Of a DNA stretch of 64,000 nucleotides, positions 29,338 through 39,700 are shown one piece after another (the first letter of the stretch is position 1; every line of letters starts with the position of its first letter). Origin of the DNA: a virus. The DNA is taken from the IMG/VR virus record IMGVR_UViG_3300025316_000011, positions 1 to 64,000 of that record; one strand, given 5' to 3'. The notes beneath the pieces were generated by a model. The model had not been told where the DNA came from. It was given only the letters and a program-made list of their open reading frames with translations, and searched no databases. Position numbers and translations under genes: made by a program.

Positions 29338-29790
29338 CTAATTGTGTTTAATAATTATATCGGTAATCTTTGTCAAATTTTCTTTAAATAGTTCGGTAAG
29401 TATTTTAACACCACCTTCCGACACACTCATTTTATTTTCAAGGTAACTACGAGTAGTGGAAACTAAGTCCCGGAAGTCGTAAATGTTTTTTTCAAGTTTG
29501 GCGAGTTTAAGTTCATGCTGATTATTGGTTATTTGCCATTCCTTATAAAATACCTGATCGTCTGTTTGAAGTTTGTTGAATTTCTCTGCTAAATTATCAT
29601 GTTTTGTGATAGCTTTTTCAACATCGAGTATCAAAACTTCTTTTTGCTCCATAACGGTCTTTAAAAGATCCGCCACAGACTGTTTAATCTCCTTTTGATC
29701 GGTTTTAAGGTTCCAATAGGTAAGGGAAATAAACCCTACCATCCCGGTTACTAACCCCGATATTATCCAATAGGCAGTAGATTGTTCCAT
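29338..29790 (-). CDS. Membrane-anchored coiled-coil protein in the lysis cluster, 150 aa
   Basis: N-terminal transmembrane segment (residues 6-26, AYWIISGLVTGMVGFISLTY). About 110 residues of coiled coil follow (DQKEIKQSVADLLKTVMEQK, KLAKLEKNIYD). The layout is that of Rz-like spanins or holin regulators. It is 23 nt upstream of the holin-like gene. Confidence 0.55.
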   Translation of the reverse strand: MEQSTAYWIISGLVTGMVGFISLTYWNLKTDQKEIKQSVADLLKTVMEQKEVLILDVEKAITKHDNLAEKFNKLQTDDQVFYKEWQITNNQHELKLAKLEKNIYDFRDLVSTTRSYLENKMSVSEGGVKILTELFKENLTKITDIIIKHN

Positions 29791-29808
29791 TACCTGACAT
29801 TATGAATT

Positions 29809-29997
29809 TCATGTTTTGTTCCACCACTTTCGAGTTTGTTCTCTACCTGCCAAGCTATAATGTATGTCATCAATACAGCGTAAACTATCCACATCATCCT
29901 GAATGACCATTTTGTTATTTGCGATCTGCTCATACCCCGTATTGTTTAATAATATATTTGATTTTGTGGTACATAGGCTGGACATGTAAAGTTCCAT
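29809..29997 (-). CDS. Hypothetical protein, 62 aa
   Basis: Polar protein, few features. It may start at 29997 (MELYMSSLCTTKSN) or four codons later. Two cysteines. A 61-nt AT-rich gap separates it from the gene upstream. Weakly supported. Confidence 0.4.
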   Translation of the reverse strand: MELYMSSLCTTKSNILLNNTGYEQIANNKMVIQDDVDSLRCIDDIHYSLAGREQTRKWWNKT

Positions 29998-30058
29998 TTC
30001 GAATTATCTATTAATTGAATCGGTATATCCAAAGACTTGCATTTGGTGTTTTTTTTGA

Positions 30059-30436
30059 TTATTCTTGTGATACCTTGATTTTATAATTTGGCTCAATGGC
30101 ATCTTTGATTGCTTTTTTTAGTTTAATATCGCTAAAGAACCCATTCAACGCAGTCTGTATATCGGCAAACCTGATTTGAATTTTCACCTCTTTTACCAGG
30201 GTATCGCCAACACCGACAATCCTTTTTTTGGTTAGAGTTAGTTCAATGTTTGAACCATTCAGCGAAAAATACGATCCTGAATCGACTGCCTGAGTTGAAA
30301 ACTGTCCAAGGTTCCATTCATAGATAAAACGCGAACCATGATAGGTTGTGTCAAGCACCACACCGGGATTTTTAATGGATTGCCCAAACCCTGATAATGT
30401 CACAAAACAAAGGATAATTAATGTTGTTTTTTTCAT
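30059..30436 (-). CDS. Secreted protein with Sec signal peptide, 125 aa
   Basis: The start chosen is 30436 (MKKTTLIILCFVTLSGFGQS), because this gives a clean signal peptide: two K, a hydrophobic core, then a G-F-G cleavage region. The mature part is small and beta-rich with TLVKEVKIQIRF. Function unknown. First of three neighbours with signal peptides. Confidence 0.6.
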   Translation of the reverse strand: MKKTTLIILCFVTLSGFGQSIKNPGVVLDTTYHGSRFIYEWNLGQFSTQAVDSGSYFSLNGSNIELTLTKKRIVGVGDTLVKEVKIQIRFADIQTALNGFFSDIKLKKAIKDAIEPNYKIKVSQE

Positions 30437-30438
30437 AG

Positions 30439-31506
30439 TTAGAATCCTGTTGAGAAAAGTAAAGAATTGAGAAATTTCCATCCTGAGTTAAAGCCCTGAC
30501 TTGTTGAGTTGCTTCCAGCCATCCACTCCCCCCCTGTGGCTGTGGAATAAGATATATTGCAAAATGATACGCGGGTAATACCTGTTGATTTTGTTATGGC
30601 CCACCCTGCCGTACCTGTCCCTGTTAATGTAATTCTATTGCCTGGGGTTCCGTTGATAGATAAGTTTGTAACTGTTTGTGTTGATCCATCTGTAAACTTT
30701 ATAAATCGAGTAACGCTACTATTAGTACCTAAAGTGGTAAATGTATTATTACCGGAAATAGTCATTCCTCCAGTTGTTAGTGTACCCTCCAAGTACACAT
30801 TTTCAAATGTTTTACCATTCCCTTTAAACGCTGGATTACCCGCAGTAAATCGTAAAGTTGACCCTGTTCCTGTGAAAGTGAAATTGCTGCCATTTGTTGC
30901 AAAGTCTATTGCCCCGTTTGCACTAAAATTAACATTTGCTGCGCCTGTAATAAGTGTTGAGGGATTGGTAGCGTCACTGATAGCAAATGTTTGAATAGTA
31001 CATGGCTTCCCATTCAAATTAATAGTGCCAATAGCTATTCTCATGCCTATACAACTAAGATTATCCATTATCTTTATCTCAGCACTTCCTCCTGACTTAT
31101 AAAAATTTCCAATAGAAATACCGTTGCTGTACCAAGTAGCCGAAGAAGCATTCTGCATGAGAAATGTTGATGCCGTTATTGGCATTGTACCACTTAGATA
31201 AACATTCCCATAAATATTAACGTTAAAATTAGTACCATTACCTACAACCGTTCCTCTGAATCCATGACAATTCCAATCCAAACAGTTTATAATTCCAGTA
31301 ATAGTGCAGGTGACATTCCCTGCTGCATAAGTAAAATAAAGATTATCAGAACTTGTAGGAAATGCAAGTGCAGTAGTCCATGATGTAGTATCGGTAGCGT
31401 AATTTGATAAGGTTGTACTGTTCCCATTCACGTTCTTCCAATAGTAATTCGTTGAAAATACGTTAAAAGAAATCAGTATTAATATTACAGTGGTTAGCTT
31501 TCTCAT
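30439..31506 (-). CDS. Secreted beta-rich fibre-like protein, 355 aa
   Basis: The start is 31506 (MRKLTTVILILISFNVFSTN), a signal peptide. The mature part is rich in N, T, S and G (NYYWKNVNGNSTTLSNYATD onward), with runs of alternating hydrophobic residues typical of a parallel beta helix. No catalytic motif. It directly follows another signal-peptide gene, and its C-terminus ends FLNSLLFSTGF. Function likely host-surface or outer-membrane related. Confidence 0.6.
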   Translation of the reverse strand: MRKLTTVILILISFNVFSTNYYWKNVNGNSTTLSNYATDTTSWTTALAFPTSSDNLYFTYAAGNVTCTITGIINCLDWNCHGFRGTVVGNGTNFNVNIYGNVYLSGTMPITASTFLMQNASSATWYSNGISIGNFYKSGGSAEIKIMDNLSCIGMRIAIGTINLNGKPCTIQTFAISDATNPSTLITGAANVNFSANGAIDFATNGSNFTFTGTGSTLRFTAGNPAFKGNGKTFENVYLEGTLTTGGMTISGNNTFTTLGTNSSVTRFIKFTDGSTQTVTNLSINGTPGNRITLTGTGTAGWAITKSTGITRVSFCNISYSTATGGEWMAGSNSTSQGFNSGWKFLNSLLFSTGF

Positions 31507-31507
31507 G

Positions 31508-34500
31508 CTATTTAATATCTGCAATCTGTGAACATATATAAACTCCCCCAATATACTTTACAATTAGTAAGTCATTCGCCCCACTCGTATTTGTATAAAC
31601 AGGGGTTACGCCACCGGGATAAGTAAACGTTGGGCTTGTAGCTACTGTGTACGTTGTGGTTGATGCCTCATGTGTCATTAATACAGACACTATCTGTCCA
31701 GCCACCATATTGCTAAACGTATAGGTGCAATTTCCTGTCCTTGTTACTGTGAAATTATTGGAGGTAGAACAATCAAAGGTTATTGCCGTTCCTGAATTAC
31801 CGGATGCAACAACATCTGAATATAACCTACCTGTAACATTTACATTTCCCGTAAACTTTGCAGCCACATTAGTAGTTGCACCTGTTGGTGCCGCAACCTT
31901 TAATCCATATCCAGTTGTTACATTGGTCAATGCCTTTGTCTCAACTGCGACTGCACAAGACTCTGTTAATGTTGTGTTGGTTCCTCCTGTTGGTGGTCCC
32001 TGAATAACCACTCCATCAGCATCAGATATTGTCGTTGCACTCGTAGCTGTTAGTGTTGGGGTGGAAATTATAACGCTTCTCTGATTTGTAATTGCCCCTC
32101 CATTATGCTGAAGAGTACGAGCAAGGTTAATATTTACATCTGTTACCTCACTTCCCACATCAACACCTGATTGTGATCCTCCCGTCACGGATACTATATT
32201 AACCCCCGATCCCCCTGTAATTGATGGTTGTGTAACAATTAATTTTGGCGTGGTAATTTGAGTTGTGAAAGTTGGCGAACTTAAATTAGCTTTTAATACT
32301 AACTTGGTTGTCATGTCAAAATAGGCTGCAAATTTCTTATTTACCCCTGTATCAGATGGTAATGATCTTAATCCTATTGCAGCCATAGTAGTGTAATATG
32401 CAGCAAGTTTTTTATTGGCTGATGTATCGGCATATAACCAGTATGAGGACATCCCTGAAATTGGTTGATAATTTGCTCCCCACTCGTTTAATCCATCATA
32501 CATTGCCTTGGGGGTGACATACCCATGATGGTAAACGTTGCTATCAGCAAGATTAACATAAGTTCCCAATAGGGTGTGAGCATCAAAATATTTTCTGGTT
32601 ATATATCCATAACTTGTGTTGGTATTACTATCTGCACGTTTAGGGAATAATGTAGCAGAGTGATAGTCCCCCCAATTAAAGGCTGTGACACCTTTGTTCT
32701 GTTTGGTTCTCCAATCAGTAAGAGTATCATTATTAATGGCAATAGTTCCCGTAGTTGTGATCGTTCCTCCTGTTAATGGTGAGGTTGTTGAAATTGATGT
32801 TACCGTTCCTGAACTTGATGATTTATGGTCATTAAAATATTTTAATGTAATTGCATTAGCATTTGTATTTGAATCTGCTTTACTAAAATACAATCCTGCA
32901 TGATTACCCCACCCATAAACAGTATCTAATCTATCTATTGAATTTCTAATGTTATAAAAGGGTTTATTGGAATTAACATTAATCATTGTTTCGGGTATAA
33001 CATTATCTGCAACAATAGAAAAATAAGCATAATCAGTTGTTGCTGTCACACCTCTAATGAAAACATGATGAACATCACTTGCTAATCTAATCGCTTGTGA
33101 AGACGATCCCGTTTGTTCTGATATATATGATCCACCGTCAATTACACATGAATCACCAGAAATAAATAAAACCAAACCATTTCCAGATGGGTATTTGGGT
33201 GAAAACCCACTGCAATTAATTAACTTAGCACCCTTAGTAATTCCAGCTAATGAGTTTGTTCCAAATGCGGATATTTGAAATGCAGCAGGTGCTTTTGATT
33301 CCGCTGAACAGTTTACAAATGTTCCTCCTAATGATGATATTCCTTCTAATCCCCCTTCAAGTGCAACACCTACGCACCCATAAGCTATTGAATTATTATA
33401 TCCCACCATACCCTCATCTGTATGAGATAATCCCTTACAATAATATGCTATTGCACTATCGTAAGTGGGAGTTCCATTACCATTTAAAAAACCAACACCA
33501 GAATTTGCAGAAATTCCCATATCATCGCCTTCACCAATACAGTTATATGCTCTTGCCAATTTACCTAAATTGGCAAACCCTGTTTGACCATGTGAAATAC
33601 CCTCGCAAAATCTTGCCTCGCCTTGATTATCGAATGCCGCAGAATAAGGGTGTGTTGTTTCTGCGGTAGATTTAATTACTAATCCGCCCTCATTATAAAT
33701 TCCAGATTGAACTAATGATGTGCCATAGCAATCATCTGCTTTCCCACCAGCATCAATATGAATCCCGTATCCCGAATTACTGTTTACCCAACAATCTACA
33801 GCATACCCATTGGCACTAACATCTAATCCATAATTGCCTCCTGTTAACTTCGTAGCAAGTATTTTTGCACCTGTCAGCTTTCCACTTATCAATGCTCCGT
33901 AATTAGTTGTTGATTCAAATGTGACGTTGTTACAAGTTATTTCACTGCTTGTATTTGTGAGCCATAAACAGACATACTTTGTTGATTTAAAATAAAGATT
34001 TGACAATTGACAAATTACCTTTGTTCCATTATCCTTTACTGCCGTTAATGCTGTTGTATCAATAATGGTTACATTTTTGCCATATCCAAAGATATTAACC
34101 CCATTTTTTAGGGTAATCTTTTCGTAATATGTACCGGGATAAATGACGATTGAATAAGTTGAATCTGCCACAGTAAGTGCTGAATTTACTGTAAGGTATT
34201 TCTGACCCGAACCAACATAAAGTATTTTGTTTCCAATAGGCTGGAATGTCAATCCTGCATGATAAGGAGTTAAATATCCTCTAATACTATCTTCCTTATG
34301 AAGAAGCAAAGCTGTATCAACTGAAGGAAGTTGTGTTAAGTCATATTGTGTTGCATATCCACCCATTCTTACACTATCTTTCTTATGAACAAGTAAAGAT
34401 GTGTCTGTTGCAGGAGGGATTGTAGGCTTATCTGTTAAAGAATTATACGACTTTTCATCGAGATTAGCAAGGCTATCATGATTACTCATAGTTCTATAAG

Positions 34501-34822
34501 AACCTTTGGGTTGATATAATGTAGCAGCCTGAGTTTTTCTCAGGAATAACATAGTGTCAATTATCCCACCCCCAATAGACCCCACAGAGACAACCCATCC
34601 CATTCTGTACATGGTAGTCATGGAATCATTGACGGAAGTATTAGTATGAGTAAACTGATACTGCCTACGAGGTACGCTATCGGATAGTACAACGACCTGT
34701 GTGGCAGCAAAGATAGCCCCTAACTTAGTTCTGTTGTTTGGTAAGGTGAGAATAGGTTTTGTGTTCTGTCCCGCCGCCATAAGGCTAAAAAGGCATAAAG
34801 CTATAAATACTAATTTTCTCAT
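31508..34822 (-). CDS. Large tail-spike-like protein with Sec signal peptide, 1104 aa
   Basis: The N-terminus MRKLVFIALCLFSLMAAGQN is a good Sec signal peptide. Residues about 200-620 form a right-handed beta helix of the pectate-lyase type (VGSGQKYLTVNSALTVADST and many G-x-x-N-x-G turns). A region with repeated fibre units follows (KRADSNTNTSYGYITRKYFD). The C-terminus has a beta sandwich (NCTYTFSNMVAGQIVSVL). Such folds bind or cleave surface polysaccharide. A signal peptide on a fibre is unusual for phages. Confidence 0.7.
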   Translation of the reverse strand: MRKLVFIALCLFSLMAAGQNTKPILTLPNNRTKLGAIFAATQVVVLSDSVPRRQYQFTHTNTSVNDSMTTMYRMGWVVSVGSIGGGIIDTMLFLRKTQAATLYQPKGSYRTMSNHDSLANLDEKSYNSLTDKPTIPPATDTSLLVHKKDSVRMGGYATQYDLTQLPSVDTALLLHKEDSIRGYLTPYHAGLTFQPIGNKILYVGSGQKYLTVNSALTVADSTYSIVIYPGTYYEKITLKNGVNIFGYGKNVTIIDTTALTAVKDNGTKVICQLSNLYFKSTKYVCLWLTNTSSEITCNNVTFESTTNYGALISGKLTGAKILATKLTGGNYGLDVSANGYAVDCWVNSNSGYGIHIDAGGKADDCYGTSLVQSGIYNEGGLVIKSTAETTHPYSAAFDNQGEARFCEGISHGQTGFANLGKLARAYNCIGEGDDMGISANSGVGFLNGNGTPTYDSAIAYYCKGLSHTDEGMVGYNNSIAYGCVGVALEGGLEGISSLGGTFVNCSAESKAPAAFQISAFGTNSLAGITKGAKLINCSGFSPKYPSGNGLVLFISGDSCVIDGGSYISEQTGSSSQAIRLASDVHHVFIRGVTATTDYAYFSIVADNVIPETMINVNSNKPFYNIRNSIDRLDTVYGWGNHAGLYFSKADSNTNANAITLKYFNDHKSSSSGTVTSISTTSPLTGGTITTTGTIAINNDTLTDWRTKQNKGVTAFNWGDYHSATLFPKRADSNTNTSYGYITRKYFDAHTLLGTYVNLADSNVYHHGYVTPKAMYDGLNEWGANYQPISGMSSYWLYADTSANKKLAAYYTTMAAIGLRSLPSDTGVNKKFAAYFDMTTKLVLKANLSSPTFTTQITTPKLIVTQPSITGGSGVNIVSVTGGSQSGVDVGSEVTDVNINLARTLQHNGGAITNQRSVIISTPTLTATSATTISDADGVVIQGPPTGGTNTTLTESCAVAVETKALTNVTTGYGLKVAAPTGATTNVAAKFTGNVNVTGRLYSDVVASGNSGTAITFDCSTSNNFTVTRTGNCTYTFSNMVAGQIVSVLMTHEASTTTYTVATSPTFTYPGGVTPVYTNTSGANDLLIVKYIGGVYICSQIADIK

Positions 34823-34824
34823 GC

Positions 34825-35643
34825 TTATAGTTTTTCAAAGATAAATTCTATGTTAAAGATAGCGTTGTTCCAATCGTCTCCCACCCCTGCATGGTGAAGG
34901 TAAATAGTTGTAGGAGTTGTCAGGGAGAAAGTCTTATTCACCGCAATGGTAGTCAACCCTTTCGTAGTAAGATCGAGCAGGTTCATCCCTGAACAGGCAA
35001 AACATTCATTACCTCCCGAAGTGATCCCCATACTTAGCTGCGCCCAATTAGCGGTCTTATTCTCAAAGACAACATCATTGAATTTGTAGTTTCCCGGAAT
35101 CAAATTGAGAAATACCGAATCGGCTGAAATGTTGGTTTTGGTTGCTTTGACGGTACAGCATGAATTGGTGATATTGTTTATGATATATGTAGTAAATGAC
35201 TGCCATACATTAACAGGGACAGTAGTTGTGGCAAATCCCGTCGTTTGACCTGAATTACCCCTTATGTGGAATGGGTTCACCGCACCCTGGATTATCATGC
35301 TGCCGATACCTCCATTTGAAGTATCTCCAATGTACACGTTGATAAGGTCGGCAATGGTCTTGCCTTCAATCCCGGTACATTGTAGTTGCTTTTGGATTTT
35401 GTCAATGCAATAGAGTGTCCGGTAATAACTTAATGGATAAAACAAGCCATTGATAAGGTCTATTTCCCGTTGCTGTTCGATAATATCCAAATAAAACCAT
35501 AGGTTATGAAGCAGCGATAATCTCCGGGATTCAGTAACCTTTTTACCCATCACGAAGTCACGTATCATGTCATTGGATATCGACACTACGTAAGGGTGCG
35601 CTATTTGCCAATATGCCGTTTGCTGTTGTTCCCGGACTGTCAT
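34825..35643 (-). CDS. Tail-associated protein, 272 aa
   Basis: The first 95 residues are helical (MTVREQQQTAYWQIAHPYVV onward). Then a T/N/G-rich beta region (FATTTVPVNVWQSFTTYIIN) with three cysteines in the middle, ending IFNIEFIFEKL. This head-plus-beta-tip layout suits an adapter between tail and fibre. No motif for enzymatic function. Confidence 0.55.
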   Translation of the reverse strand: MTVREQQQTAYWQIAHPYVVSISNDMIRDFVMGKKVTESRRLSLLHNLWFYLDIIEQQREIDLINGLFYPLSYYRTLYCIDKIQKQLQCTGIEGKTIADLINVYIGDTSNGGIGSMIIQGAVNPFHIRGNSGQTTGFATTTVPVNVWQSFTTYIINNITNSCCTVKATKTNISADSVFLNLIPGNYKFNDVVFENKTANWAQLSMGITSGGNECFACSGMNLLDLTTKGLTTIAVNKTFSLTTPTTIYLHHAGVGDDWNNAIFNIEFIFEKL

Positions 35644-35645
35644 GG

Positions 35646-36734
35646 TTAACAGGTTATATTGATGTTATTGCTCCCTCCGCATAATCCGCAGCGGTCGGTG
35701 ACTATCTTTAACTTGTCGATCATTTGACCGATGTCAGTCAAAAGATCACTCTCGCTTTTAGTGATAGGGTATAATCCTACATACTGGCTTTTCTGTAAAT
35801 ACACCATTTGGTTGATGCTCGTCACCAGTTCCCGTATCATCAGCAAGTCATGTTTTTTGGCCTTATTATCATCACAGTCGTCACATGGATCATCGCAGGT
35901 ACAAAGTGTGTACTTAAACAACTTCGTGTAACAGGCATTGGCTTTACATGTTTCAAGGATAGGTATGGTAACGACAATCCATGATGTAGGAGTAGGTATA
36001 TGCTGTTGGTTGCCATTGTTGACATAGGCAAGTTCAAATGTGTATGACCCGTCACCATAGGCAGAAAGGTCGATTATCACCGTAGTCCCGGCAAAGGGCA
36101 ATCCCTCAACCAACAACGTACCATCGTAGTTATAAAGCCTTGTCCGAACAACGACACACGATATGTTTATTGCTACCTCCCATTTCAGGCAGTCCGTCTT
36201 GGAAAGGACAAAAGCATCTCGGTCGATAAAGGTTATTGCCGTGGTTGCTATCGAAGTTGCCCCTACTGCCGCAACGGACAACCCTGCCAATGCGTAAATA
36301 TCGGCAATGGTAAGGGCGGTATATACATAACTCCCTATTGTAAGCGGTTGCCCTACGACAAGCGGGGAGAAATCAGTAACATCGAGTGCGGGATTGGTCC
36401 CCGAAGATGAAGGGTTGATAGTCCCGGTAGTAGTCTTGATATAGAATACCCCGTTATAAAACACTATCCCGAATTGACCGAAATCAATATTATTCAGTGC
36501 ATCCCATGTGTAGTTATACAGGGCATAGACTGATATCGTCTGCTGCGCCCCTACGGGGACACTCCATGAATCGGCATTGGATTGGTCAACATTGAAATCG
36601 GCGGCAAAGGCATCACTTGACCAGAATACCATTATCCCTGTCAAATCGCGTTCCCCCGCGGCATAAGGGGTAATGTCGCTGATACCTAAGTACCCATCGA
36701 GTGACTTGTCTAAAGAAATTACGGGTGTAACCAT
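35646..36734 (-). CDS. Tail/fibre protein with cysteine-rich C-terminus, 362 aa
   Basis: ATG 36734 (MVTPVISLDKSLDGYLG) is preferred; an upstream GTG adds two residues. The N-terminal 240 residues are beta-rich. Near residue 270 lies a cysteine cluster CTCDDPCDDCDD, then a helical stretch (RELVTSINQMVYLQ) and CGLCGG near the end, perhaps metal-binding. It is the first gene after the giant protein. Confidence 0.55.
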   Translation of the reverse strand: MVTPVISLDKSLDGYLGISDITPYAAGERDLTGIMVFWSSDAFAADFNVDQSNADSWSVPVGAQQTISVYALYNYTWDALNNIDFGQFGIVFYNGVFYIKTTTGTINPSSSGTNPALDVTDFSPLVVGQPLTIGSYVYTALTIADIYALAGLSVAAVGATSIATTAITFIDRDAFVLSKTDCLKWEVAINISCVVVRTRLYNYDGTLLVEGLPFAGTTVIIDLSAYGDGSYTFELAYVNNGNQQHIPTPTSWIVVTIPILETCKANACYTKLFKYTLCTCDDPCDDCDDNKAKKHDLLMIRELVTSINQMVYLQKSQYVGLYPITKSESDLLTDIGQMIDKLKIVTDRCGLCGGSNNINITC

Positions 36735-36771
36735 GTCCACAAAATTAAGAAAAATTCATACTACTGTCAAA

Positions 36772-39700
36772 TTAAGGAGTGGTTAAGGCTACTGCCCTCT
36801 TATACCCTCCGTACACTCCTAATGTCCCTGCGAGAACGCTGAATTTCTTCTGTCCAAGTCCTACTTCTGTAAGTCTCAATGTCGTACCTAAAATTGGAAT
36901 AGGGTTTTTCATCCATTCTTCGGAAGCATAACCAAGCATAAGTTCGCTGTAAAGGTATGAATACTTCTGCTGGTCCTTCTTTGTCAATGTCCCGATGAAA
37001 TACACCAACCCGGCTAAAGCCCCAGCATAGACAAGGCTGCGGCCTAAGTTGATACGCCTGTGAGTAGGTAAACTCTGCCAATACTTTAACGGGTCTTTCA
37101 TGTTTTTAAAATCCCGTAAGTCGTGGATTACGTGTCTCCATGACTGAAAATGACCTTCCATGATATTCATTTCCCATTTTGTCATGGTGTTGCCTTCTTC
37201 ATCAAGATATGGGACCCACCTTCCCCCTCCAATGGTTTCACCTGTCTTTGCATTGACACCAAGATTATTCAAATGTGGCATCATAAACATTCTGAACATC
37301 CCGACCATTTTACCCTTCCACCCGTTTGTCATCAATGCCTTTGTAGCATCGTCAATCCCTACATATACGAACTGTGAAGCATACCATTTGTAATGATTGT
37401 TCACAATATCCCAATCGTCTCCCCTGTCAGGGATAATGTCGCTATCACTCATTTCACCCTGTGACTTTAACCTTTCCGTAAGGGCATTATACATAGCCTT
37501 CTGTTTGGCAGATTGGCTCCCATCGGAGTTGAAGTACCTCTTGTCTTTAAATCGGTCCCATGCTAAGTCCCCCGACTTAGCATCCACAGAATAGGCTTCC
37601 CATGCCCCGTTATGGATAAGTTGAGACACCAGAGAATGTACCCGCATCGTTTGGTCAACGGAGTTATCAGGTAACATCCCCCATGCTGCGGATAAAGCAT
37701 TTTTCTTAACACTTAGGTTCTCCATCGGAGAATGAAGTAGGCTATCCTCCGTCTGATTCCAATAGTGAAACTTCCGGGCAATGGCCCATACCTTTCTACG
37801 GTTGGAGAACATTTTACCTGCTGCCTTTAAGTGGTCAGCCATAGTAGGTAGTATTTCACTCCTTAATTCCTCCGGCATTCCAATATTAGCGGCTGATTGA
37901 GCAATGGCATTAACGGTTGATTTGAATGCTCCCGCGATAAGAACTTTAGGCGCCGTTACGAACCTATACATCAGCAAAATGTTAGTCATGCCACGCATGG
38001 CGGTATTGGCTACGTCGGCTGTTTCCACGGGACCGATAAGCGGAACATCAATAGTTCCTCCGTTATCCCGTTTGTCTGCATTCTGTTTATTGACATAACG
38101 GTTAAAGTATTCCTCCATAAATTCCCTTGTATGGCGAAGGTTTACGTTGTTGGAATTTTCCCATCCGGTCATTAAAGCCATCTGCGTATTATACTCCGGC
38201 AGGAACTCATTGCCAATCATTTCATCCCTGATACCTTTAAGCATAAAGTAGTTGCCGATTTTCTCAATGTCGTGAGAAGCCTTTTCGTTAAGGTCAGGGT
38301 CAAAAAGTTCAAAATGTGAAGTATTCCCATCCCTTACCTCTACCAATCCTATCTTTTCATGTGTCTTTGAAGGGTCAAGCATTTGTTGGTTAATACTGCT
38401 GAACAACTTGGTCATGCTTTTATCCTTGGTGACATCGGTGAAAATCTGGTCCGGTGCTTGGATATTGTCAAAGTATTTCTTCAACCCCTCTTTGAACTTA
38501 CCCTGCATAAGCATTTCGTTGGCTGATTTGTCGATTACAGGAATATGACCTTTTGGTGCACGGGAGTTCATGTCGTTAAACTGCTGCTCGGCATCCTCCC
38601 ATGTAAATTCGCTGATATTCAAATCATCATGCTCGCTGCCTATTTCGGTAAATTGATGCTGCCAGTAAATGTCTGCTATGGTACGCTTTCTCATTTCATC
38701 GTACATGGCATTGGTGAGTTCAAGGTCGGCATCGGTAATCTTCCCTTTGTCATATAATGGCTTTGTTTCGGGGTCATTCTTGTCCATGTGGAGAACTGTT
38801 CCCCGCACCGTTACCTTATCACCCTTTTTGTAGGATTTCCCACCATAGGTCAAGTCCTTACCCGCAACAACGTCCATATCCTTATAGAGATGGTCGAAGT
38901 ATAAGTTTCCTGCGGTTCCGACAAATGGCTGTGCTTTAATGCCATGTTGCGCCACTACCTTCTCAAGCAATGGGAATATCTTTTCATGGTATTTCCAATA
39001 TGCCGATACGGTACGTTCGATAGACATTTGCATGGCCCCTGCGGAAGCCTGGATAAAGCTGCTGCGCTGTACCAATGGAGAAGGAATGTTTTCAAGTCCC
39101 CCCCCTTTTATGTCAGCGATTTGGTTTGCCGTCTCAATATGACCAAATCCTGTTCCCGGCCTTTTGAGTTCATCCAACGTGGCACTTACAAGTTGATAGA
39201 TAGGGTCAGCAAACTTCTCTGTGTCGCTGCCTATCTTATGGTCTAATACCCTCTGCCATTCTGTTAAGGCTTTTATCTTTGCCTGTTTTGAACCTTTGGT
39301 GAGTAAGTCCCGCCTTGCTACGACAGATTCCCTTTTCGTGTCAAATTCTTCGTAAGGGTCCATCATTTCTTCCTGATTGGAGAGATATTCACTAAGCTGG
39401 TTGATGAAAGGGGTGCGCAGTTTATCATTCTCTATCCGCTTGTTTTGGATGATACCACGGATAGTGATGCTCCCTACCATATCCATAAATTCAGGTTGTG
39501 CCTTTAAAATGTCAAGTATCTTACCAATATCCTCAATGCTGTTTACCTGATAAGGCTTAACGCTGTTTTTACGTGTCTCAATGACTGATAACTTTCTGAA
39601 GGTAGCATCCATGCCTAACGCTTGCATCCCAATCATGAGTTTCCGGTAGCTATACATGCTGTCATTGTATTCTGCGGGGCCGCCTAATTTGCGATATTTC

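Noticed and set aside
30557-30994. 145-codon plus-strand frame over the secreted fibre gene, and a similar frame at 33250-33669
   Set aside because: Antisense shadows over T/S/N-rich fibre genes, with skewed valine/proline or leucine content.
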